Origin: Aliiroseovarius salicola
GTDB taxonomy: Bacteria; Pseudomonadota; Alphaproteobacteria; Rhodobacterales; Rhodobacteraceae
Assembly (NCBI RefSeq): GCF_027891095.1
Contig: NZ_JAQIIO010000003.1
Coordinates: 124,001 to 188,000, forward strand
Direction of reading: 5' to 3'
DNA: 64,000 nucleotides
The translations under genes were made by a program, and so were the position numbers. Each line of letters opens with the position of its first letter. Position 1 is the first letter of the stretch. The notes under the pieces were generated by a model, which worked only from the letters and a program-made list of their open reading frames with translations, had not been told where the DNA came from and did not search any database. Shown here one piece after another: positions 1 to 8,651 of the stretch.

Positions 1-1
1 G

Positions 2-1612
2 AACGAGACAATGTACACGCTGATGGGCGGGGGAATTGCCGGGATCGTGAACCCGATCAACCCGCTTCTCGATGCTGAACAGGTGGCGGGTATTCTGCGC
101 GAAACCAATGCCAAGGTGCTTGTCACCCTGCGCGCGTTTCCCAAGGCCGAGGTGGCCCAGCTTGCCAATGAAGCCGTGGCGATGGCGCCCAATGTAAAGA
201 CGGTGCTCGAGATTGACCTCAACAAATACCTGAGCCCACCGAAAAGCTGGATTGTTCCGCTGGTGCGCCCGAAAGTGCCGGTCAAGCACAATGCGCGCGT
301 GTTGAACTTTAACGCGGAGCTGGCCAAGCAGAACAAGGTGCTGGATTTCACTGAAAGTGGTGAGGACCGCGTGGCGGCCTACTTCCACACCGGTGGCACA
401 ACCGGCACGCCGAAAGTGGCGCAGCACAAGAACTCTGGCATGGTCTATAACGGCTGGCTGGGCGCGAACCTTCTGTTCAACGAAAAAGACGTGATCATGT
501 GTCCGCTGCCGCTGTTCCACGTGTTTGCGGTGCACGTGATCTGGATGTCCTGCCTGATGTCAGGCGCGCATTTCGTGCATCCGACCCCGGCCGGCTATCG
601 CGGAGATGGTGTCTTTGACAACTTCTGGAAACTGATCGAGCGCTACAAAGTCACCTTCATGATCACCGTGCCGACCGCGATTTCCGCGCTGATGCAGCGC
701 CCGGTGGATGCGGATGTGTCGACACTCAAGACCGCGTTTTCGGGATCAGCCCCGCTGCCGATCGAGCTTTACAACCGCTTTGTAGACGCAACCGGCGTGA
801 ATATCGTCGAAGGTTATGGCCTGACCGAGGCCACCTGCCTCGTGTCCTGTAACCCGCCTGCGGGGGACAAGAAAGTCGGCTCGGTTGGTGTGCCGTTCCC
901 CTATTGCGAGGTGAAGATTCTGTCCTGCGACGAAAGCGGTACGATCCTCAAGGAGCATGGTGTGGATGAAGTGGGTGAGATCTGCCTGACCAACCCCGGT
1001 GTGTTTACCGGAAATACCTACACCGAAGCCGCAAAGAACGCTGGCATGTTTGCCGGTGGCACCTATATGCGCACCGGAGATCTTGGGCGTCTGGACGAGG
1101 ACGGATACCTCTGGATTACGGGGCGTGCGAAAGACCTGATCATCCGGGGTGGCCACAATATTGATCCGGCAGAGATCGAAGAATGTCTGGCAGGTCATGA
1201 GGCCATCGCAATGGTGGGTGCCATTGGTCAGCCCGACGCCTATTCGGGTGAACTTCCCTGCGCGTATGTAGAGCTTGTGGCCGGTGGGCAGACCACCCCC
1301 GAAGAGCTGCGGGACTATGCCAAGACGCATATCCACGAGAAAGCCGCCCTGCCGAAATATATCGAGATCCTGGATGAGCTGCCGAAAACCGCTGTTGGCA
1401 AGGTGTTCAAACCGGATCTGCGCAAGAAAGCCATCGCGCGGATTTATGACAAAGCGCTGGCCGATGCGGGGCACGACGCCTTCGTTGCCGAAGTGATCGA
1501 CGATAAGAAGCGCGGGTTGATTGCGCGACTGCGTGCCACGGGCGAGGTGGATTACGAAGCTGTCAGCCATTGTCTGGGTGAGTTTACCCGTCCCTTCGAG
1601 TGGATGGACTGA
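2..1612 (+). CDS. Acyl-CoA synthetase (AMP-binding), 5' end outside window
   Basis: Adenylate-forming enzyme that would activate a carboxylic or fatty acid to its CoA thioester through an acyl-AMP. The reading frame is open to the left edge (codons Asn-Glu-Thr precede the first Met at base 11), so the N-terminus is missing. Visible motifs in order: the phosphate-binding loop TGGTTGTPK near bases 390-415, EGYGLTEA, the YMRTGDLGRLDEDGYLWI adenylation motif, the RAKDLIIRGGHNI hinge, and the C-terminal catalytic lysine in PKTAVGKVFKPDLRK. Substrate cannot be told from sequence. A strong hairpin terminator follows the stop. Confidence 0.93.
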   Translation, partial: NETMYTLMGGGIAGIVNPINPLLDAEQVAGILRETNAKVLVTLRAFPKAEVAQLANEAVAMAPNVKTVLEIDLNKYLSPPKSWIVPLVRPKVPVKHNARVLNFNAELAKQNKVLDFTESGEDRVAAYFHTGGTTGTPKVAQHKNSGMVYNGWLGANLLFNEKDVIMCPLPLFHVFAVHVIWMSCLMSGAHFVHPTPAGYRGDGVFDNFWKLIERYKVTFMITVPTAISALMQRPVDADVSTLKTAFSGSAPLPIELYNRFVDATGVNIVEGYGLTEATCLVSCNPPAGDKKVGSVGVPFPYCEVKILSCDESGTILKEHGVDEVGEICLTNPGVFTGNTYTEAAKNAGMFAGGTYMRTGDLGRLDEDGYLWITGRAKDLIIRGGHNIDPAEIEECLAGHEAIAMVGAIGQPDAYSGELPCAYVELVAGGQTTPEELRDYAKTHIHEKAALPKYIEILDELPKTAVGKVFKPDLRKKAIARIYDKALADAGHDAFVAEVIDDKKRGLIARLRATGEVDYEAVSHCLGEFTRPFEWMD

Positions 1613-1656
1613 CCCCGCCGATGGGTTGATCGAAACACCTCTCTGAAAACATCAAA

Positions 1657-1690
1657 CATCCCCGTGCTGCCACGGGGATGTTATTTTTTT
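1657..1690 (+). terminator. Rho-independent terminator of the acyl-CoA synthetase gene
   Basis: A perfect 10-bp stem (CATCCCCGTG at 1657-1666, CACGGGGATG at 1671-1680) with a 4-nt loop is followed by a T-rich tract at 1681-1690. It lies 45 bases after the acyl-CoA synthetase stop and just past the end of the convergent outer membrane protein gene. Confidence 0.88.
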
Positions 1691-1708
1691 GGGCTGTGGG
1701 ATCTTGAT

Positions 1709-2317
1709 CTAGAACCGCCATATCCCGCGCAGATGCACGGTGGTGGCGTCGATAGCATTGGCAGACCCATTAAAGCTGGAAAACTCGTGGTACAGTACTT
1801 CAGCCCCAAATGAGAACCGGTCGGAAATCCGTTGTTCATATCCTGCACCTACGAAAAAACCCCCATCGCTGCCAAGCGAACTGGTTGAGGCATGGGCATA
1901 ACCAGCGGTGCCATAGATCAGCCCGCTGCCAACTTTACGCCCGCCGCGTGCTTTGACGCGCAGTATGTTTTCGAGCGTCGTGGCCGTGCCAACGTCAATC
2001 TCTGCAAAGTCGTAGTCGAGGCCAACGCCGAGAACCCAATCACCCATGTCAAAATCATAACCTGCAATGATGCCGCCAATAATGCCATCACCATTGGCCG
2101 CGCCAACAGACGCGTTCACATCGCCATAGCCGATCTGGGCACCGACATAGGGACCGGTCCAATCGGGGGTTGAGGCGCGGGAAATCTCTGTGAAAACAGG
2201 AGGAGATGAGACGTTGGGGGCATCCAGAGTGCCAGCCTGTACAGTTCCGGCTGTCGTGGCAACCAAACCAATCGCGATCACGGCAGAGAGCGCAGTGTTT
2301 TGAAGCGATATATGCAT
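1709..2317 (-). CDS. Small outer membrane beta-barrel protein (Omp25/OmpA-barrel type)
   Basis: Predicted outer membrane protein of about 202 residues. A Sec signal peptide (start MHISLQNT, hydrophobic core AVIAIGLVATTAG, cleavage near VQAG) leads into a barrel beginning with the WTGPYVGAQIGYG signature typical of alphaproteobacterial Omp25/Omp31-like porins, and the chain ends in an aromatic residue (HLRGIWRF), as barrel proteins usually do. The start at 2317 is preferred over the longer frame (2380) because AAAGGACGG lies just upstream of it and it gives a clean signal peptide. Exact function is unknown; structural or adhesion roles are typical for the family. Confidence 0.85.
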   Translation of the reverse strand: MHISLQNTALSAVIAIGLVATTAGTVQAGTLDAPNVSSPPVFTEISRASTPDWTGPYVGAQIGYGDVNASVGAANGDGIIGGIIAGYDFDMGDWVLGVGLDYDFAEIDVGTATTLENILRVKARGGRKVGSGLIYGTAGYAHASTSSLGSDGGFFVGAGYEQRISDRFSFGAEVLYHEFSSFNGSANAIDATTVHLRGIWRF

Positions 2318-2490
2318 AGCGTCCGTCCTTTCTGTCTGGAACTGGATCGTTCGGTCCGCAGACAGTTTTGCCGGATACATGCCAGCACGAAACGTACCGG
2401 TCGCGTGCTCCGGCAGTTTGTGACACCTGACGCTATAATATCAGAAAATGCGTCAACCTTCCAGAAACCGGCGGGCGGAGGGGGGCGGCA

Positions 2491-2517
2491 TAAAAAGGGC
2501 GCATCCCTGCGCCCTTT
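2491..2517 (-). terminator. Terminator of the luxI gene
   Basis: Perfect 9-bp stem (AAAGGGCGC at 2494-2502, GCGCCCTTT at 2509-2517) with a 6-nt loop. Read on the minus strand it is followed by a run of T. It lies 27 bases beyond the luxI stop, separating quorum-sensing transcription from the outer membrane protein gene. Confidence 0.85.
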
Positions 2518-2544
2518 AGATCTAATGCTCAGGCAGTGCCTGTT

Positions 2545-3132
2545 TTAGTGCAGTTTCGAAGTCAGATTGATGGTCACAACCTGATTGTCGACTCCATCGA
2601 GATGCATCACCCGACCGGCTGCATGCGCATCCAGCCTCAGCCGTTTGGCAAAGCGAGGCCAGGCCGCGGGGATCAATCCAAGCACCTGGGTTGCCCCCAG
2701 TTCGCGGGCGGATTTGGTCATCTCGCTGATCAGCATCCCATGCACGATATTGCGAATGCGCTGCGGCGTATCATGGGCGACAAAAACGCGACTCGATTCC
2801 CAGATGTTTTCTGCCATCGGGGCCTCGCCATACAGCAAATCCTGCGGGATTGAATCCAGCAGCCCGCGCTGCGCATCGCGGATCATGTAGGTATAGATCC
2901 CGCAGCTTGTGGTGGTGGGGGTCAGGCGAATGCCGGCCAGAATACGGCCGAACTCATGTACCGCGACCCAGCGACTGGCTGGTGTGTCGTATTGGTCGTA
3001 TTCCATGCCCATCGCTTCGGGCAGGTCCCAATTGTTTTGCACAATGAAGCTTTGCCGTCTAGCGCGAAGAAGATTCGCAAAAAGCTCGCCATGGTTGTGT
3101 AAGTTTTCGAACGAAAGAGTGGTGGTTTGCAT
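2545..3132 (-). CDS. luxI: Acyl-homoserine-lactone synthase (LuxI family)
   Basis: Makes an N-acyl-homoserine lactone signal from S-adenosylmethionine and an acyl carrier. The 195-residue protein is the usual LuxI size and shows the N-terminal RRQSFIVQNNWDLP stretch (conserved Arg, Phe, Trp), the DQYDTP acidic motif, and the ESSRVFV segment matching the conserved catalytic-domain Glu/Arg. The ATG at 3132 has GGAGGGAAC directly before it; the upstream in-frame ATG at 3165 lacks this. It lies 76 bases downstream of the luxR gene on the same strand. Acyl chain length cannot be predicted. Confidence 0.93.
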   Translation of the reverse strand: MQTTTLSFENLHNHGELFANLLRARRQSFIVQNNWDLPEAMGMEYDQYDTPASRWVAVHEFGRILAGIRLTPTTTSCGIYTYMIRDAQRGLLDSIPQDLLYGEAPMAENIWESSRVFVAHDTPQRIRNIVHGMLISEMTKSARELGATQVLGLIPAAWPRFAKRLRLDAHAAGRVMHLDGVDNQVVTINLTSKLH

Positions 3133-3196
3133 GTTCCCTCCAGGTTTGGTTGAGCAAATAGGCAAATCCTGTGGCAGCGGAGTTTGCCCGGGGTGG

Positions 3197-3221
3197 CCGT
3201 CTGACTTGCTAAATCAGACGG
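3197..3221. promoter_or_regulatory. 25-bp dyad at luxR end / luxI upstream, possible LuxR binding site
   Basis: Perfect 8-bp arms CCGTCTGA (3197-3204) and TCAGACGG (3214-3221) around 9 bases, with TT/AA also pairing inside. It spans the luxR stop codon, about 65-90 bases upstream of the luxI start. It contains CTG-N11-CAG, close to but one base longer than the usual CTG-N10-CAG lux box. There is no T tract on either strand, so an operator or transcript hairpin is more likely than a terminator. Confidence 0.45.
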
Positions 3222-3820
3222 TAATCTTTGGCGCGCTGAATCGCTTCTGCGGATGTCCGCGCAAATAGTTTCTTACGGGCTGAGGTCAGCCGCGCTTTTA
3301 AAGCACTTTCCGAAATACCCAACAGGGCGGCGCCATTAGCATACCGCTCTCCCGAGGCGAGGATTTGCAGCGCCTCGATCTCGGCCGGGGTCAGGCTGTC
3401 AGGGGGTTGGCTTTCATGATGCAGTCGCAGGATCACACCGCTAATGGTTGCGATCTCTTCATCGGTAAATTCGCGGTCACCGCGGGCCACGCTGGCCACA
3501 GTGCGCGAGGTCATCGGCCCACAGGAGACACAGACGCCATAGATCAGGCCAAACTCCTTGGCTTGATCCATGATTCCGAACGGATCAGGAAGTGCAATGT
3601 CGCTCCAGCGGATGGCGCCGGTATGAGAAATGCCCGTGGCGATTAGCGGATCGCGCAGGGCATAGGCGTTTTGGGTGTAATGGTCGGTCCAGGCCTGTGG
3701 AAAGGTCTGGAAGGTCATGAGCGGAGAGGCAAATCGAATGTGCAATCCAATAAAATACCCCGCCTGAGCCAAGGGGGCCAACTCGGATAACAAAGAATCG
3801 ATACTCTGATTTCGTCCCAT
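3209..3820 (-). CDS. luxR: LuxR-family autoinducer-binding transcriptional regulator
   Basis: Quorum-sensing regulator expected to bind the lactone made by the adjacent LuxI. Of its 203 residues the N-terminal two thirds match the autoinducer-binding fold (HIRFASPL, the Trp/Asp pair IRWSDI, and the DPFGIMDQAKEFGL segment corresponding to the conserved Asp and following residues), and the C-terminus is a GerE/LuxR helix-turn-helix (LTPAEIEALQILASGE, then ESALKARLTSARKKL). It is slightly shorter than typical LuxR proteins (about 240). The ATG at 3820 has a weak ribosome site. It is transcribed toward luxI. Confidence 0.9.
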   Translation of the reverse strand: MGRNQSIDSLLSELAPLAQAGYFIGLHIRFASPLMTFQTFPQAWTDHYTQNAYALRDPLIATGISHTGAIRWSDIALPDPFGIMDQAKEFGLIYGVCVSCGPMTSRTVASVARGDREFTDEEIATISGVILRLHHESQPPDSLTPAEIEALQILASGERYANGAALLGISESALKARLTSARKKLFARTSAEAIQRAKDYRLI

Positions 3821-4013
3821 GGTTAAATTCTGTTTACCTTAGTGGATCATTACAACCCAAAATTGCGACCTGCCGTGGGGTAATCCGCTTTAGGTCGTGA
3901 TTTTATAGGGGGAACGGACGCTATGTGGGATGTTTACCGCAATTGAGACCAAAAGACATAACAATCATCGGCGTCGGCCGAGTGAAAAAAAGGTCAGACT
4001 TTCAAGGGGAAGA

Positions 4014-4089
4014 TGGTGCTGTGAGGGAGGATTGAACTCCCGACCTCACCCTTACCAAGGGTGCGCTCTACCACTGAGCTACCACAGCA
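4014..4089 (-). tRNA. tRNA-Thr (GGT)
   Basis: 76-nt cloverleaf on the minus strand with encoded CCA. Acceptor stem TGCTGTG/CACAGCA, D-arm GTAGCTCAGTGGTAGAGC, anticodon loop CTTGGTAAG (anticodon GGT) and T-loop GTTCAATCC are all visible. Confidence 0.97.
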
Positions 4090-4179
4090 TCTCTGTTGTG
4101 GGGCGGGGAATAATCATATTCGACGAAGGGCGCAAGCCCCTTCTGGACCCTTTTTTTCGTCTGGGGTAAATAATTCGGC

Positions 4180-4341
4180 ATGGAAAAGAAAAACGCACCT
4201 GCAAAGCCCAGTAAAAAAGGGCAAACTCGCGAAGATCGGTTGAAAGCTGCGCTGAAGGCAAATATGGGCCGACGCAAGGCGCAGGCCCGTGTACGGGCAG
4301 TAAACAAGGCTGATCAGGCCGAAACCGAGAATAAAGATTAA
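4180..4341 (+). CDS. 53-residue basic conserved small protein upstream of murA
   Basis: Short reading frame ATG 4180 to TAA 4339-4341. The product is highly charged: a Lys/Pro-rich start ([17 protein letters not shown]), then [20 protein letters not shown], ending QAETENKD. No membrane segment or cysteine is present, and the middle should form a positively charged helix that could bind nucleic acid (inference). It ends 14 bases before murA, so it is probably co-transcribed. I recall small frames like this before murA in related genomes, which supports reality; function unknown. Confidence 0.75.
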   Translation: MEKKNAPAKPSKKGQTREDRLKAALKANMGRRKAQARVRAVNKADQAETENKD

Positions 4342-4355
4342 GAGAGGCGGTTCAA

Positions 4356-5621
4356 ATGGATTCTATTGTGGTGACAGGCGGAGGGGAACTCCGTGGTGAA
4401 ATTCCGATTGCCGGGGCGAAAAACGCCTGTTTGACACTGATGCCGGCGACGCTTCTAAGCGAAGAACCGCTGACGCTGACCAATGCGCCGCGCCTGTCGG
4501 ATATCAAGACGATGACGCAGTTGCTCGAATCGCTGGGGGCGGAAGCGGCCTCGATGCAGGATGGGCAGGTTCTGACCATGTCGAGCCATGACCTCGACAA
4601 TCACGTGGCCGAATATGACATCGTACGCAAGATGCGCGCTTCGAACCTAGTGCTGGGGCCAATGCTGGCGCGTCTGGGCCACGCGGTTGTGTCGCTGCCC
4701 GGTGGCTGTGCCATTGGCGCCCGTCCGATGGATCTGCACATCTATGGGCTTGAGAAGCTGGGTGCTGAGATTGACCTCAGGGATGGTTACCTGCACGCGA
4801 AGGCGCCGCGCGGTTTGAAAGGCGCTGAGATCGAGCTGTCTTTTGCGTCGGTGGGCGCAACGGAAAATATCCTGATGGCCTCCACTTTGGCCAAAGGCAC
4901 CACGGTTATTCGAAATGCCGCGCGCGAGCCGGAGATCGTCGATCTGGCGACCTGTCTGCGTAAGATGGGCGCGCAGATCGAAGGGGACGGCACCTCTGAG
5001 ATTGTAGTTCAGGGTGTGGATCGCCTGCATGGGGCCACGCACCCCGTTGTCACCGACCGGATTGAGCTGGGCACCTATATGCTGGCCCCGGCCATTGCCG
5101 GCGGTGAGGTTGAGTGCCTTGGCGGTCGCATTTCTCTGGTCGAAAACTTTTGTGAAAAACTGGATGCGGCCGGTATTCAGGTGGAAGAGACCAAACGTGG
5201 CCTCAAAGTTGCTCGCAAAAATGGGCGCGTATCGGCGGTGGATGTAACCACCGAACCCTTCCCCGGTTTCCCGACTGATTTGCAGGCGCAAATGATGGCG
5301 ATGCTTTGTACCGCCGAAGGCACCTCGACGCTTCATGAAACGATTTTTGAGAACCGCTTCATGCACGCCCCTGAACTCACCCGGATGGGCGCCAATATCG
5401 AAGTGCATGGCGGGACCGCGACGGTGCATGGCGTTGAGAAGCTCAAGGGCGCGCCGGTGATGGCCACCGATCTGCGCGCCTCAGTATCGCTGATCCTTGC
5501 AGGGATGGCGGCGGAAGGCGAGACCATCGTCAGCCGCGTCTATCACTTGGATCGCGGCTATGAGAAAGTGGTGCGCAAGCTGTCCTCGATCGGGGCCAAG
5601 ATCGAACGTATCAAGGAGTGA
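4356..5621 (+). CDS. murA: UDP-N-acetylglucosamine 1-carboxyvinyltransferase
   Basis: First committed cytoplasmic step of peptidoglycan synthesis: transfers enolpyruvate from PEP to UDP-GlcNAc. The 421 residues match the family length. Visible are the substrate-binding GAKNACL near residue 20, the PEP-reactive cysteine in [15 protein letters not shown] (fosfomycin target), and the C-terminal [17 protein letters not shown] motif. GTTCAAATG precedes with an AGAGAGG ribosome site. The stop overlaps the next gene, whose DUF2948 partner is a frequent neighbour in this group. Confidence 0.98.
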   Translation: MDSIVVTGGGELRGEIPIAGAKNACLTLMPATLLSEEPLTLTNAPRLSDIKTMTQLLESLGAEAASMQDGQVLTMSSHDLDNHVAEYDIVRKMRASNLVLGPMLARLGHAVVSLPGGCAIGARPMDLHIYGLEKLGAEIDLRDGYLHAKAPRGLKGAEIELSFASVGATENILMASTLAKGTTVIRNAAREPEIVDLATCLRKMGAQIEGDGTSEIVVQGVDRLHGATHPVVTDRIELGTYMLAPAIAGGEVECLGGRISLVENFCEKLDAAGIQVEETKRGLKVARKNGRVSAVDVTTEPFPGFPTDLQAQMMAMLCTAEGTSTLHETIFENRFMHAPELTRMGANIEVHGGTATVHGVEKLKGAPVMATDLRASVSLILAGMAAEGETIVSRVYHLDRGYEKVVRKLSSIGAKIERIKE

Positions 5622-6103
5622 TGAGCGACATGCATGACGCACGGTTTGAAGATGGGGGCGAAGAGGCGCTGCGCCTGCTCGCCTATGATCAGGAGGACCT
5701 GCAGGTCCTGTCCACATTGACACAGGATGCGGTGTTTCCGGCATCGGAAATGTCATGGGAGGCTGGCAAGCGGCGATTTTCCCTGCTCATTAACCGGTTT
5801 CGCTGGGAAGACATGCAATCTGCACAGACGCGCGGGCGTGACGTGGAGCGGGTCCAGTCGGTTTTGTCGGTCTCGGATGTTCAGAAAGTGCGCAGTCAGG
5901 GTGTTTCGCGTGACGCGGACACGATCCTGTCGCTTCTGTCGATAAGTTTTGAGGCAGGAGAAGATGGTACCGGAGTGGTGGAATTGACGCTGGCGGGCGA
6001 CGGGGCCATTCAGTTGGAGGTCGAGACTCTGGATGTGACGCTTCAGGACGTGACGCGGCCGTATCTTGCACCTTCGAAGCACACGCCGGAGCATCCGGAG
6101 TAA
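5621..6103 (+). CDS. DUF2948 family protein
   Basis: About 160 residues of unknown function. The frame after the start (MHDARFEDGGEEALRLLAYDQEDLQVLSTLTQDAVF, read as two parts) and the LLINRFRWED segment are characteristic of DUF2948. It is soluble, without signal peptide or metal motifs. The start is ambiguous: ATG 5621 overlaps the murA TGA and sits close to AAGGAG, while ATG 5630 gives the more usual N-terminus for the family. It lies in a tight operon between murA and hisD. Confidence 0.85.
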   Translation: MSDMHDARFEDGGEEALRLLAYDQEDLQVLSTLTQDAVFPASEMSWEAGKRRFSLLINRFRWEDMQSAQTRGRDVERVQSVLSVSDVQKVRSQGVSRDADTILSLLSISFEAGEDGTGVVELTLAGDGAIQLEVETLDVTLQDVTRPYLAPSKHTPEHPE

Positions 6104-6166
6104 GAGGGGCGCCGCCCCTCGCGAGGCACGCTCGCTCACCCCGAGGTATTTTCGGCAAGAAAAAAG
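6104..6166. repeat. Dispersed extragenic repeat, copy 1
   Basis: A GC-rich hairpin (GAGGGGCGCCGCCCCTC, 6104-6120) is followed by CTCACCCCGAGGTATTTTCG and GCAAGAAAAAAG. The same order of parts recurs inverted at 9712-9770, in degenerate form at 9644-9700, and in simplified forms near 40381 and 63915. It sits between DUF2948 and hisD. Confidence 0.8.
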
Positions 6167-6234
6167 CGCCGGAGGGCGGGGAGGGCTTGAGCGTAGGGGG
6201 GCAGGTCGATAGGAGAAGGGCAAAGGAGATCGAA

Positions 6235-7542
6235 ATGCCCCAGTTTCTGAACAGTCAGGATGCCGATTTCGAGGCGCGTTTTGCCGAGCTTCTATCGATG
6301 AAGCGTGAGGACAGCCCTGAGGTGGATGACATCGTGGCGGGCATCATTGCAGATGTACGCACCCGTGGCGATGCCGCGGTTCTGGAATTGACGGCGAAGT
6401 TTGACCGGCTGGAACTGGATGCGGGCGGATTGCGGTTTTCAGAAGCCGAGATCGAGGCGGAATGTGCCAAAGTATCAGAAACGGATCGGGCGGCACTGGA
6501 ACTGGCGGCGGCGCGGATCCGGGCTTATCACGAGAAGCAATTGCCACAGGATGCGATGTGGACCGATGCCAGCGGGGTTGATCTGGGTTGGCGCTGGACG
6601 CCGGTGTCGGCCGCTGGGCTTTATGTGCCCGGCGGGCTGGCGACCTATCCTTCTTCGGTTCTGATGAACGCGATCCCGGCCAAGGTGGCTGGGGTCGAAC
6701 GTTTGGCGATCACCGTGCCGACGCCTGATGGGGTGGTGAACCCGCTCGTACTGTTGGCGGCAAAGATTTCCGGTGTGGACGAGGTTTACCGCGTAGGTGG
6801 CGCGCAGGCGGTGGCCGCGCTCGCCTATGGCACCGAGAGCATTGCACCCGTTGACAAGATCACCGGTCCGGGCAATGCCTTTGTGGCGGCGGCCAAACGG
6901 CGGGTCTTTGGCAAGGTGGGGATCGACATGATTGCGGGTCCGTCCGAGATCCTGGTGATTGCTGATGCCGATAACAATGCCGATTGGTTGGCGCTGGACC
7001 TGATGAGCCAGGCTGAACATGACGAAAGCGCACAGTCGATCCTGATCACAACCGATGAAGCATTTGGGCGCGCGGTGGCCGAGGCGGTCGACAAGCGTCT
7101 TGAAACGCTCGAAAGGCGCAAGATCGCGGGTGCAAGCTGGCGTGATTTCGGCGCGGTGATCACCGTGCGTGATCTGGACGAGGCGGCGGTGCTGTCGAAC
7201 CGGATCGCTCCCGAGCATTTGGAACTTTGCGTGGAGGACCCGGATGCGCTGGGCGAGAAATGCACCCACGCGGGCGCAATCTTCCTGGGCCAGTTTACGC
7301 CGGAAGCTATTGGTGACTATGTGGGTGGGCCGAACCACGTGCTGCCCACCGCCCGTTCGGCCCGCTTTTCATCAGGCCTTTCGGTGATGGATTTTGTAAA
7401 ACGCACCACATTGGCACGGATGACCCCTGCCGCCCTTGCCGCCATTGGCCCGGCAGCCGAAGCCCTTGCCATTTCCGAAAGCCTCGAGGCGCATGGATTG
7501 TCCGTGCGTGCGCGGCTGGAAGCGTTGAACGAGCAGACCTGA
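6235..7542 (+). CDS. hisD: Histidinol dehydrogenase
   Basis: Zinc- and NAD-dependent enzyme for the last two steps of histidine synthesis (L-histidinol to L-histidine). 435 residues. Motifs seen: PGGLATYPSSVLMNA, GGAQAVAALAYGT, GPGNAFVAAAKR, DMIAGPSEILV, the zinc/catalytic region QAEHDESAQ, and APEHLEL. The start at 6235 follows AAGGAGATCGAA; an upstream in-frame start at 6187 would lie in the repeat-derived leader. Four bases separate it from UPF0262. Confidence 0.97.
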   Translation: MPQFLNSQDADFEARFAELLSMKREDSPEVDDIVAGIIADVRTRGDAAVLELTAKFDRLELDAGGLRFSEAEIEAECAKVSETDRAALELAAARIRAYHEKQLPQDAMWTDASGVDLGWRWTPVSAAGLYVPGGLATYPSSVLMNAIPAKVAGVERLAITVPTPDGVVNPLVLLAAKISGVDEVYRVGGAQAVAALAYGTESIAPVDKITGPGNAFVAAAKRRVFGKVGIDMIAGPSEILVIADADNNADWLALDLMSQAEHDESAQSILITTDEAFGRAVAEAVDKRLETLERRKIAGASWRDFGAVITVRDLDEAAVLSNRIAPEHLELCVEDPDALGEKCTHAGAIFLGQFTPEAIGDYVGGPNHVLPTARSARFSSGLSVMDFVKRTTLARMTPAALAAIGPAAEALAISESLEAHGLSVRARLEALNEQT

Positions 7543-7546
7543 GATC

Positions 7547-8029
7547 ATGAGCACCAACCGCATCACCCATATCAATATCGATGAAACCGGGCTTGCTGCC
7601 CCCACTCCTGCGATTGAGCAGGAACGGAAAGTGGCGATTTTTGATCTTCTCGAAGACAATTCCTTTGAGCTTGTGGCACGGGGCGATCACGTCGTGCCGG
7701 ATGGCCCCTATCATCTGGGCCTTGGCATCCGCGAAAAGCGTCTGGTCTTGGACGCCAAGACCGAAAGTGGTGATCAGGCGGGCGCCGTTGTGTTGTCTCT
7801 TGGCCCGTTTCGGCAGGTGGTGAAAGACTATTTCGCAATCTGTGAAAGCTATTTCGATGCGGTGAAAAAGCTGCCCCCCAGCCAGATCGAAGCCATCGAC
7901 ATGGCACGGCGCGGCATTCACAATGAAGGCGCGCGCGTGTTGCAAGAGCGTCTGGAAGGCAAAGCTGAGATCGACCTTGATACCGCGCGCCGCCTGTTCA
8001 CCCTGATTTGCGTTCTGCATTGGGGGTAA
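7547..8029 (+). CDS. UPF0262 family protein
   Basis: 160-residue uncharacterised protein, recognised by ITHINIDETGL, the FDLLEDNSFEL segment, GPYHLGLGIREKRLVLD, and IDMARRGIHNEGA. All are typical of the alphaproteobacterial UPF0262 family. No membrane or signal segment. It is tightly packed between hisD and a phosphatase-like gene, so it is likely part of the same transcript. Function unknown. Confidence 0.88.
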   Translation: MSTNRITHINIDETGLAAPTPAIEQERKVAIFDLLEDNSFELVARGDHVVPDGPYHLGLGIREKRLVLDAKTESGDQAGAVVLSLGPFRQVVKDYFAICESYFDAVKKLPPSQIEAIDMARRGIHNEGARVLQERLEGKAEIDLDTARRLFTLICVLHWG

Positions 8030-8032
8030 TGC

Positions 8033-8488
8033 ATGGTTAGTCGCCCCCACTCGGTTCTGTTTTGTTGCGATCATAATTCGGTGCGTTCACCGATGGCTGA
8101 AGGGATGATGAAGGCCTTCTATGGTCAAGATATCTATGTGCAATCGGCAGGCGTGCATTCCGAATTGGAAATCGACGGGTTTGCGATTGCGGTCTGCGAT
8201 GAGCTAGGGATTGAACTGTCCGGCCACAGGGTGCGCAGCTTTGACCAGATGGAAGAATGGGGGGATGACCTGTCGAGCTTTGATCTGGTGGTGGCCCTGT
8301 CACCAGCCAGCCAGCATCGGGCGCAGGAACTGACCCGGCACTATCATTTGGATGTGATTTATTGGCCGATCCTCGACCCAACCGGGATTGGAGCACGCCG
8401 AGAAGAAAAGCTCGACGCTTATCGACAGGCACGCGATCAGATCCGCAACAAGATGCTCGAGCTGTTTGGGGTGCCAACAGAGGCGTAA
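8033..8488 (+). CDS. Low-molecular-weight phosphatase / arsenate reductase-like protein
   Basis: 151-residue protein of the LMW tyrosine phosphatase fold. The catalytic P-loop C-X5-R is seen as CDHNSVRSP near residue 12, and the general-acid region is DPTG in YWPILDPTG (LMW-PTPs normally have a DP pair here). The tandem Cys-Cys before the loop is a small oddity. True substrate (phosphotyrosine, arsenate or other) is undetermined; there are no ars genes nearby, and co-location with murA-hisD argues for a housekeeping role. Confidence 0.85.
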   Translation: MVSRPHSVLFCCDHNSVRSPMAEGMMKAFYGQDIYVQSAGVHSELEIDGFAIAVCDELGIELSGHRVRSFDQMEEWGDDLSSFDLVVALSPASQHRAQELTRHYHLDVIYWPILDPTGIGARREEKLDAYRQARDQIRNKMLELFGVPTEA

Positions 8489-8651
8489 GCCCCTCCTCTC
8501 AGGTGCAATGTCGGAGTTAATCTCTTTTGGTCTGCTCGGCCACCCCAGTGCAGTGTTCCGCGGTGCATATAGGATGTGAGGTGTCGCTTTCCGACTTGTG
8601 CCATGCTTGATCCAACTGCAATTTGCGGGAAACCGGAAATTGGGAGGGGAC

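Noticed and set aside
3866-3897. CGACCT...AGGTCG inverted halves upstream of luxR
   Set aside because: Arms of 6 bases separated by 20; expected by chance at this rate and not lux-box-like.
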